The position numbers and the translations under genes were made by a program. A stretch of DNA of 5,421 nt, taken from Eubacterium sp. Lineage in GTDB: Bacteria; Bacillota; Clostridia; Oscillospirales; Acutalibacteraceae. The stretch spans positions 1 through 5,421 of the forward strand of contig JAIDEF010000152.1 of the NCBI GenBank assembly GCA_029054965.1. Direction: 5' to 3'. Below are positions 1 through 4,929 of the stretch, in pieces; the stretch's first letter is position 1, and each line of letters opens with the position of its first letter. The notes under the pieces were generated by a model, which saw nothing but the letters and a program-made list of their open reading frames with translations, did not search any database and was not told the origin of the DNA.

Positions 1-108
1 ACCCATAACTTATAAAAATATTAAACGCATAACTATCAGAATAAAAAAAATGAATATAAGTTTTCTTTCATTTCAACCCATTATTCTGAACAATTAAAGT
101 ATTAGTAA

Positions 109-151
109 AAATTATTCAATATTGATTTAGTATATCAACATTGAATAATTT
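109..151. repeat. Imperfect inverted repeat, 18-bp arms, 7-nt loop
   Basis: AAATTATTCAATATTGAT (109-126) and ATCAACATTGAATAATTT (134-151) are complementary at 17 of 18 positions. The mismatch is A-C in plus-strand RNA and a G-U pair in minus-strand RNA. No T-run follows on either strand, so it is not an obvious terminator. It could be an operator, a recombinase-binding site or an element end. Confidence 0.7.
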
Positions 152-166
152 CTATCAATGTTTTTT

Positions 167-199
167 ACAAAACTGCACAAAAAATTGACAAAATTGCAC
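167..199. repeat. Two 12-bp direct repeats spaced 21 bp apart
   Basis: ACAAAACTGCAC (167-178) and ACAAAATTGCAC (188-199) match at 11 of 12 positions with a 21-bp period, close to two helical turns. The geometry suits a protein bound twice on one DNA face, but no protein is identified. Confidence 0.5.
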
Positions 200-246
200 C
201 CTTTTCAAAGATATTCTTCGTTTTCAACCGACTTTAAAAACATTTC

Positions 247-283
247 CCGTCATAATAAATTTATTATTATACGGAGCTTTTTT
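247..283 (+). terminator. Possible terminator-like hairpin with T-run
   Basis: CCGT (247-250) and ACGG (271-274) flank a perfect 14-bp palindrome TAATAAATTTATTA (253-266), with unpaired bases between, followed by AGC and six T (278-283). The stem is mostly A-T and interrupted, and no gene is seen upstream within the window, so support is weak. Confidence 0.3.
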
Positions 284-369
284 ATATTTGATTTAGTTGA
301 TGAAAAAGACAAATACTTTGTTGTTTGCAATTCTTAAACGTTTTAAGTGAACCAGCCATCAAAGCATAC

Positions 370-410
370 AAAAACTGATTCAAAATGTTTTTGTGATTTT
401 ACGAATCAGT
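370..410 (-). terminator. Possible minus-strand terminator-like hairpin
   Basis: ACTGATTC (374-381) pairs with GAATCAGT (403-410), and an inner AAAAT/ATTTT pair (382-386 and 396-400) extends the stem with a 2-nt bulge. On the minus strand the stem runs into a short T-run (plus-strand A at 370-374). No convincing minus-strand gene precedes it. Confidence 0.35.
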
Positions 411-702
411 GTGACACTTTGATAAAAATGAGATCAATTCATATAATAATATGCTACACAATATAAAAGTACAAAGGGAAAAATAGCTTGCGTAAGAACT
501 TTTATAGATATATAAAATTGAGGACATAGTAGATTCTATCCATTCCATAAGATAATTTTGAAATACAAAAAACTTTGAATTACCGAGAACCATATCGCAG
601 AATGGCATTCATAATATTGTTGTTCTTGATTATTATTTTCTTCGGCAAGAGAGTTTCTAAGATTTCAAAACTAAAGACTACTTCATTCAATTTCACTACT
701 AA

Positions 703-902
703 CACGATTTGCATAAGTGATGATTTATGCAACCGAACTTCACAATGAAGATGTGGATATAAGATATATTCAGCAATTTCTCGGACATAGTTCTATCGCA
801 ACAACGCAGATATATACCCACATCAGCACAAGTAAAACCCGTGAGATATTAGAGTCAAAGCACCCAAGAAATAAGATGAATTTGTCCCTATATAATATAT
901 AG
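703..902 (+). pseudogene. C-terminal remnant of a tyrosine recombinase/integrase (XerC/D-like)
   Basis: An open stretch from 717 to a TAG at 900-902 encodes the conserved C-terminal end of a phage/transposon-type tyrosine recombinase, the enzymes that integrate and excise mobile elements. After MIYATELHNEDVDIRYIQQ comes FLGHSS with the active-site His (residue 24) and TTQIYTH with the Tyr nucleophile (residue 33, codon 813-815), then REILESKHPRNK, which matches the normal C-terminal end of such enzymes. The first catalytic box (HxLRHTFAT) is damaged: CACGATTTGCAT at 703-714 reads HDLH, but the frame is then lost and stops intervene before YATEL, consistent with a small indel. The rest of the catalytic domain is missing or unrecognisable upstream. 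It is the only plus-strand gene relic and faces tnpV tail to tail. It is confidently a recombinase fragment and almost certainly inactive. Confidence 0.85.
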
Positions 903-946
903 TGTCGAAAATTGTAAAAGGTAACACAAAAAGTTTGAATTTTTTC

Positions 947-980
947 AAAAAAATTTCCCTATTCAGAAAATGAATAGGGA
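947..980 (-). terminator. Rho-independent terminator of tnpV
   Basis: The inverted repeat TCCCTATTCA (956-965) / TGAATAGGGA (971-980) forms a 10-bp stem with a 5-nt loop, 9 nt after the tnpV stop. On the minus strand the stem is followed by AA and a run of seven T (plus-strand A at 947-953). On the plus strand TTTT follows at 981-984, so it may also act on transcripts from the left. Confidence 0.88.
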
Positions 981-989
981 TTTTAAGAG

Positions 990-1367
990 TTATTCTGTTT
1001 TATTGTAGGTGAAAATCAATTCATCAAAGATGATTTCTCGGACTTGATTTGCGATGTTATTCATTTGCTGCACCCAAAGCATTTGATTTTCTGCTTTGAG
1101 TTGTTCGGTTATGCCCTGCTTTTTCGCAAACTCCTTGATAAGTTTATCGTACATTTCCTTTGCCTGTTTATCTACTGTTTCAAGATAATCGGCAAGGGTC
1201 ATTTTGCAGAGCATAGAGTAATAGATTGTTGGGTGAAATTCACGTAAATAATTAGCGTGACGGTGTCCCCATATGCCTATTTCTCTTTTTGGTTGATTTG
1301 CATCTTTGAAATCAGGATAATTCAGTCCATCAATTTCAACATATGTAAGATTATTTTGCACTTTCAT
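990..1367 (-). CDS. tnpV: TnpV-family transposon/integrative-element protein
   Basis: This 125-residue protein belongs to the TnpV family (Pfam TnpV), first named in the Tn4451 group of clostridial mobilisable transposons and common in Firmicutes integrative elements. Its molecular role is not established. Recognised family signatures are IGIWGHRHANYLREF (30-44), an LETVDKQAKEMYDKLIKEFAKK helix (62-83) and above all ITEQLKAENQMLWVQQMNNI (86-105), followed by a REIIFDELIF end. The C-terminal half is predicted to be strongly helical. Length is normal and nothing interrupts the frame, so the gene looks intact. The start is ATG at 1367, with AAGGAG 10 nt upstream. The gene has its own terminator immediately downstream and lies about 85 nt beyond the end of the truncated spoVAD. 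No serine recombinase, relaxase or other transfer gene is visible, so it is either an orphan or the edge of an element that continues to the left. Confidence 0.88.
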   Translation of the reverse strand: MKVQNNLTYVEIDGLNYPDFKDANQPKREIGIWGHRHANYLREFHPTIYYSMLCKMTLADYLETVDKQAKEMYDKLIKEFAKKQGITEQLKAENQMLWVQQMNNIANQVREIIFDELIFTYNKTE

Positions 1368-1377
1368 TAAATAAGTT

Positions 1378-1401
1378 CTCCTTAAATTTGATTAAGGTGA
1401 G
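1378..1401 (-). promoter_or_regulatory. SD-sequestering hairpin in front of tnpV
   Basis: In minus-strand RNA, CCUUAA (1392-1397) pairs with UUAAGG (1380-1385) around a 6-nt loop, extendable by two pairs across a 2-nt bulge (CUCACCUUAA against UUAAGGAG). The 3' arm contains the strong tnpV Shine-Dalgarno AAGGAG, so folding would hide it. A 9-codon frame ends with its TAA stop in the 5' arm. Translational control is inferred from the pairing alone. Confidence 0.4.
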
Positions 1402-1452
1402 GTTGTAAAAACTCCTTTCATAAGATTTTGTGTAGAAAAATTGCGTATCACC

Positions 1453-2091
1453 TTATGGTCTTATTCTACCACTTACAGGTGCCATTGCCGCACCCATATT
1501 ATTGGCATCGGTAATAGCATAATCAGTAATTGTGCCTATCTGAACTGCTTTAATTTTAATGCCATTGCCTTTTGCTTCAAGCACAGCACTGCCGGCACCG
1601 GTAACAGTCCACTGTGATGTCGGCGGCCGTTGTCCGCCATATTCAAGCGGAAAACGAAACTGTCTTTCACTTGAGCAAAAATGACTGGAGGTTGCAGCAA
1701 CAACACAGCTTGCTCCTGCACTGATAAGCATTGATCCTATTGACAGTGACAACGCCATAGTAGAGCAGGCTCCAAAAAGTCCTATACTCGGAATCTCCAA
1801 ATCCTTAAGGGCAAAAGCTGAACCCATACACTGATCGAGCAAATCACCGCTGAGAACGAAATCGACCTTATCCGAGCTTCTGCTTGCCGAATTAAGTGCT
1901 CGGATTATAGCATCATGCAGCATTGCCGATTCGGCAAGTTCAAAAGACTGCTGCCCCATTGTTGTATCCTCAAAAATTGCATCAAAATCTTCAGCAAGAG
2001 GTCCTTCGCCCTCTTTTTTTCCGGCTACTCCTGCATTGCCGATTATTACAGGAGGCTTGTCAAAAAACATTGTTTTTCCTTTTTTGTGCAT
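1453..2091 (-). CDS. spoVAD: Stage V sporulation protein AD (SpoVAD), C-terminally truncated, probably a pseudogene
   Basis: SpoVAD is a thiolase-fold protein of the SpoVA channel that binds dipicolinic acid and helps move it into the developing spore. The frame begins at ATG 2091, with AGGTG 7 nt upstream, and the N-terminus (MHKKGKTMFFDKPPVIIGN) aligns with the usual family start. Landmarks are GKKEGEGPLAEDFD (24-37), DFVLSGDLLDQ (77-87), LFGACSTM (105-112, with Cys109 at the position of the thiolase-family cysteine), VAATSSH (131-137), ERQFRFPLEYG (142-152) and QWTVTGAG (160-167). Family similarity runs to MGAAMAP near residue 205, then switches to VSGRIRP and a TAA stop. SpoVAD proteins are about 335-340 residues, so roughly 130 C-terminal residues are missing. 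I do not see the missing part elsewhere in the window. DNA beyond the break is AT-rich and carries tnpV and a recombinase relic, suggesting truncation by insertion or deletion. Neither spoVAC nor spoVAE is adjacent. The shortened protein is unlikely to fold as a complete thiolase domain. Confidence 0.88.
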   Translation of the reverse strand: MHKKGKTMFFDKPPVIIGNAGVAGKKEGEGPLAEDFDAIFEDTTMGQQSFELAESAMLHDAIIRALNSASRSSDKVDFVLSGDLLDQCMGSAFALKDLEIPSIGLFGACSTMALSLSIGSMLISAGASCVVAATSSHFCSSERQFRFPLEYGGQRPPTSQWTVTGAGSAVLEAKGNGIKIKAVQIGTITDYAITDANNMGAAMAPVSGRIRP

Positions 2092-2097
2092 AATAAA

Positions 2098-2126
2098 ACA
2101 CCTCGATTATATTTTAACCAAGGTGT
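2098..2126 (-). promoter_or_regulatory. Possible weak hairpin masking the spoVAD ribosome binding site
   Basis: In minus-strand RNA ACACCU (complement of 2121-2126) can pair with AGGUGU (2098-2103), which contains the Shine-Dalgarno sequence AGGTG lying 7 nt before the ATG at 2091. The stem is only 6 bp and the loop is 17 nt, so its stability is doubtful. The SD itself is well supported; the masking is speculative. Confidence 0.3.
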
Positions 2127-2169
2127 CAAAAAATAATATAAATGAATTATGCCATAATTTGGTTTTGAT

Positions 2170-2943
2170 TCAACTGAATAATACTTTTGTTTGGTAATCA
2201 TAAAAACTTAAAGCATTAATTTCGCTGTCAAAGGAATATGTAAAATACCTGACAGTGGCATTATATGTTCCCTTAGGCAGTGTTTTTTTCAGTTCAATCT
2301 TTTGAATGCCTCCTCCGGGAGGAATAAAATCAGATTCATATATTATATCCTCATCATCAAATAATATCTGAATCACAACATAATACGGGTTTATTTTTTG
2401 ATTTGAATAAGAATAATTTTGCAGTCGCTGATTTGCTATGAAGGTAATATCTGACTGCTGCGGCACTTCAAAATCCACATTTTTTGTATCAATATGCTGT
2501 TTAGTTGTCACATTATAAGGCAGAATAATTTCTTCTCTTATCTGACTATCATTTTTTAAATTCTGAGCAAAAGCACCTGAATAATCAGTTAAACAAAATG
2601 CCATCAATACTGCAATTGAAATAACTGCTGAAAAATACAAAAGCAAAAATAAAAAATTGCTTTTCTTTATAACAGCAAAACCATTGTCGCCAAGCTGAAT
2701 ATAGCCTGCACTGCTGTAAAATATTGAATAATCCAGTGAGTAGGCAGGAAGACTGCAGCCGTCGCATTTAATATCACCAAGTATTTTTTTGCCTTTGCCG
2801 ATCTGGCATATAACATTAAATCCTGTCGGATAAAGAGCTTTCATCTGTGCACAGCTATAACAGCCAAGGGTTACGGAATTAATACCTGTGACAACAAATT
2901 CACTGCCATAATTATCATTATCTGCATATAAAAATTCCTTCAC
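2170..2943 (-). CDS. Unrecognised single-pass membrane protein with two CxxC pairs and extracytoplasmic beta-rich domain
   Basis: This is a 257-residue protein whose function I do not recognise. The N-terminal part, about 95 residues, carries CYSC (28-31) and CDGC (60-63) plus a single Cys46. The paired CxxC knuckles could bind a metal such as zinc, or be redox active. One clear membrane helix follows at about 96-117 (FLFLLLYFSAVISIAVLMAF), with no cleavable signal peptide at the N-terminus. The C-terminal 140 residues look beta-rich: they include ILPYNVTTKQ, a VDFEVPQQSDITF stretch, and a YESDFIPPGGGIQ segment followed by KTLPKGTYNATVRYF. From memory this last pattern resembles uncharacterised Firmicutes envelope proteins with an Ig/Fn3-like fold; that is inference. 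The likely topology is N-in, C-out, which the Lys-Lys pair just before the helix supports. The start is GTG at 2943, with GGTGA five nt upstream. It lies just after the GH13 terminator and 78 nt before the truncated spoVAD gene on the same strand, with no strong terminator between. Confidence 0.75.
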   Translation of the reverse strand: MKEFLYADNDNYGSEFVVTGINSVTLGCYSCAQMKALYPTGFNVICQIGKGKKILGDIKCDGCSLPAYSLDYSIFYSSAGYIQLGDNGFAVIKKSNFLFLLLYFSAVISIAVLMAFCLTDYSGAFAQNLKNDSQIREEIILPYNVTTKQHIDTKNVDFEVPQQSDITFIANQRLQNYSYSNQKINPYYVVIQILFDDEDIIYESDFIPPGGGIQKIELKKTLPKGTYNATVRYFTYSFDSEINALSFYDYQTKVLFS

Positions 2944-2988
2944 TTAAATCACCAAAAAATTATATGCAGTTAAATACGAAATAATAAC

Positions 2989-3022
2989 AAAAAGACCTGA
3001 CTATTAATTAGTCAAGTCTTTT
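2989..3022 (-). terminator. Rho-independent terminator after the GH13 gene, overlapping its stop codon
   Basis: The arms 2990-3003 and 3009-3022 pair over 14 bp around a 5-nt loop. In minus-strand RNA the only non-Watson-Crick position is a G-U pair (2997/3015); in plus-strand RNA it would be a C-A mismatch, which favours minus-strand function. The minus-strand product continues into a run of five U and then U-rich sequence (to about 2980). The 5' arm consists of the last four GH13 codons (K-R-L-D) plus the TAA stop at 3008-3010. Confidence 0.85.
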
Positions 3023-4876
3023 GCTCAGCATTGTATATCGTTTGGGTGGTAAAGATATAATTCCATTTTTGCAGTCAAAATCAAAATGGCTGTATGAACT
3101 GTTCCACTTGCTGTCAACAAAAATATCCATCTGCTCATCACTGTTATTTACAGCCACAAGCACCGATTCACTATCAGTACATCTTTCATATGCAATAGCA
3201 GAGCCGTCACAGAAAACTATATTAAACTCACCGTCTGCAAGAGCTTTGGAAGAACGCCTTATCTGTCCAAGGCGCTTATACCACAAAAGCAACTCTTTAT
3301 TTTGATTATCCCAGGTCATACAGGCTCTGTTAAAGGGATCTTTCATTCCCTGCATACCAATTTCGTCACCATAATAAACTGAAGGAACTCCGGGCAGAGT
3401 AAACTGAATAAGGCTTGCCATTTTCATCATCGAAAGACCCTTCAGATAATCGTAATCAGACAGCTTGTTGTGTATATGCTGCCACTCTCTGTCTCTGCCG
3501 TTATTATCAGGTCCTGCGAGCCTTGTTATTGCTCTTTCGGTATCGTGAGTGCCAATATGATTCATTAAAACATTCAGCACCTGAGGAGGATAGCTTTCAA
3601 CAATGTCCATTACCGAGTCAAAGAAATATTCACCATGACCGAAACGCACAAAATTCAGAATCGCATCAGCAAAAGGATAATTCATTACCGAATCAAGCTG
3701 CCCCCCAAGAAGATATCTTCGCCTTTCACCATATGCAAACTTGCTTGTCGCATTTTCCCATACTTCACCGATAATTATGGCATCTTTATTTTCAGCTTTA
3801 ACAGCCTTTCTCAAATCATCAAGAAAAATATCAGGCAGCTCATCAGCCACATCAAGTCTCCAGCCTGCAATACCGCACCTGAGCCATTTACGCAAAATAC
3901 CATCTTTACCGCAAATATACTGACGATAGCTTTCGTCCTCCTCAATGACCTCAGGAAGCAGCTTTATGCCCCACCAGGCATGGTAATTATCAGGATAATC
4001 AATGAATTTATACCAACTGAAATAAGGGCTTTCCTTGCTGTTGTAAGCCCCAAGATTTTTATAATGGCTGTACAGATTAAAATATTTACTGTCACAGCCT
4101 GTGTGACTGAATACACCATCAAGAATTATTGATATACCATATTTATCCTTTGCTGTTTTACAAAGGGATTTAAGGTCATTCTCATCACCGAGAAGGCTGT
4201 CAATTCTTTCATAATCAGCAGTATCATATCTGTGATTTGAATGTGACTCAAAAATCGGATTCAGGTAAATACAGGTAGCACCTAAATCAGAAATATAACC
4301 AAGCTTTTCTTCTATTCCCTTTAAATCTCCGCCAAAGAAATCATTATTCCAGATACCATTCATCTGTTCTTCTTTCCAAAAAGGTTCATCACCCCATTCA
4401 CGCATCACACGTGCTTTTGGGACATTAACCTTTTCACAGCCTGAATTATAAAATCTGTCGGGAAAAATCTGATAAATTATACCGCCCTTTAAGAAGTCAG
4501 GAGTTTTAAAGCTTTTATCATAAACAGTCTGCTGAAATTCACTGCCCTGTGCATTAAATTCACCTTTGCCGAAGCCGGTATTTTTAATAAAGGTTTTACC
4601 CCAGGGTGTATCAAGCTCAAAATGATAAAAATAAAGTCCTGAAGTAGTTGCACTGAAATGAAGCTCCCAGTATTCGTGGTCATTACCACACATTCCAGCC
4701 CAGAACATACCATAATAAGCAGGGTATTCACCGTCACCTTCTTTAGTGACGACAAGCGTTGCACAGCTGCATTTCAAATCTCTCGGAACTGTTATGCGAA
4801 ATTTGCATTTTTCATCAGTTGCAAGTGCAGATACTATTGATTTGTATGACTTATCTCTTGAATCAAATAATAACAT
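3008..4876 (-). CDS. Intracellular GH13 alpha-glucan hydrolase (neopullulanase/cyclomaltodextrinase/amylopullulanase-like)
   Basis: This is a 622-residue glycoside hydrolase family 13 enzyme expected to cleave alpha-1,4 (possibly alpha-1,6) bonds in maltodextrins, cyclodextrins or pullulan. Residues 1 to about 125 look like a CBM34-type beta-sandwich. The (beta/alpha)8 barrel begins near YQIFPDRF (135-142), with FFGGDL at 180-185 and a YLNPIFES segment near 204. Conserved region I is DGVFSH (253-258), region II is GWRLDVADE with nucleophile Asp342, region III is IIIGEVWE with acid/base Glu371, and region IV is GTHDTER with Asp445. LPGVPSVYYGDEIG is at 494-507 and a C-terminal beta-domain follows. 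All three catalytic acids are present, so it should be active. No signal peptide is seen, so it is probably cytoplasmic. The ATG at 4876 (MLLFDSRDK) with GGGGA just upstream is preferred. An in-frame TTG at 4900 lies inside the palindrome and is unlikely. The neighbour glgP supports a role in glycogen or maltodextrin breakdown. The motifs suggest subfamily GH13_39 or GH13_20, but exact specificity is uncertain. Confidence 0.93.
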   Translation of the reverse strand: MLLFDSRDKSYKSIVSALATDEKCKFRITVPRDLKCSCATLVVTKEGDGEYPAYYGMFWAGMCGNDHEYWELHFSATTSGLYFYHFELDTPWGKTFIKNTGFGKGEFNAQGSEFQQTVYDKSFKTPDFLKGGIIYQIFPDRFYNSGCEKVNVPKARVMREWGDEPFWKEEQMNGIWNNDFFGGDLKGIEEKLGYISDLGATCIYLNPIFESHSNHRYDTADYERIDSLLGDENDLKSLCKTAKDKYGISIILDGVFSHTGCDSKYFNLYSHYKNLGAYNSKESPYFSWYKFIDYPDNYHAWWGIKLLPEVIEEDESYRQYICGKDGILRKWLRCGIAGWRLDVADELPDIFLDDLRKAVKAENKDAIIIGEVWENATSKFAYGERRRYLLGGQLDSVMNYPFADAILNFVRFGHGEYFFDSVMDIVESYPPQVLNVLMNHIGTHDTERAITRLAGPDNNGRDREWQHIHNKLSDYDYLKGLSMMKMASLIQFTLPGVPSVYYGDEIGMQGMKDPFNRACMTWDNQNKELLLWYKRLGQIRRSSKALADGEFNIVFCDGSAIAYERCTDSESVLVAVNNSDEQMDIFVDSKWNSSYSHFDFDCKNGIISLPPKRYTMLSKRLD

Positions 4877-4892
4877 AATTCCCCATATACAA

Positions 4893-4924
4893 CTTGCCAA
4901 AAGGGAATATTCCCTTTTGGCAAG
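4893..4924 (-). other. Perfect 32-nt palindrome in the glgP-GH13 intergenic gap
   Basis: Two 16-nt arms (CTTGCCAAAAGGGAAT and its exact complement) meet with no loop, centred between 4908 and 4909. It starts 5 nt after the glgP stop codon and ends 16 nt before the preferred GH13 start codon. On the minus strand it is followed only by TTG and then mixed sequence, so it lacks the T-run of a strong terminator. It may partially terminate, stabilise the 3' end of the glgP transcript, or serve as a processing site or operator. The role is inferred; the symmetry is directly visible. Confidence 0.75.
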
Positions 4925-4929
4925 AATAA

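Larger units (their letters stand above)
1..702. other. AT-rich stretch without a credible gene; possible decayed mobile-element DNA
   Basis: About 700 bases, visibly richer in A and T than the rest, contain no frame that I can support as a gene. Features seen are an imperfect inverted repeat (109-151), a paired 12-bp direct repeat (167-199), hairpins near 247-283 and 370-410, and short plus-strand stretches in different frames (450-512 and 575-700) that vaguely resemble broken tyrosine-recombinase sequence upstream of the clear remnant at 703-902. No tRNA, rRNA, CRISPR array or complete insertion sequence is evident. Confidence 0.6.

Noticed and set aside
399..608. Minus-strand 69-codon frame with a hydrophobic C-terminal half, ending in a hairpin
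   Set aside because: No convincing Shine-Dalgarno before its ATG, no recognisable family, biased AT-driven composition, and it lies opposite possible recombinase remnants. The hydrophobicity is what AT-rich DNA gives by chance.
1..990. CRISPR array or complete insertion sequence
   Set aside because: No regularly spaced repeats beyond single pairs, no terminal inverted repeats with flanking duplications, and no intact transposase.
1536..1721. Minus-strand alternative frame within spoVAD
   Set aside because: Overlaps the clear SpoVAD frame and shows no recognisable features.
2104..2130. TTGACA and TATAAT upstream of spoVAD as a sigma-A promoter
   Set aside because: The two hexamers are only 12 bp apart, too close for a standard promoter.
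2145..2159. AATTAT-gcc-ATAATT hairpin between the CxxC gene and spoVAD as a terminator
   Set aside because: Six A-T-rich pairs with no adjacent T-run; too weak to support.
2959..2987. TATAAT at 2959-2964 (minus strand) as promoter of the CxxC protein gene
   Set aside because: It would place the transcription start inside the ribosome binding site, and no good -35 box lies at 16-18 bp.
3021..4132. Several plus-strand frames opposite the GH13 gene
   Set aside because: They are shadows of the strongly supported minus-strand GH13 coding region, with no family features and no suitable start signals.
4877..4900. TTG at 4900 as the GH13 start (8 extra residues)
   Set aside because: It lies inside the perfect palindrome, has no good SD at the right distance, and the ATG at 4876 has GGGGA just upstream and starts the natural MLLFDSRDK sequence.
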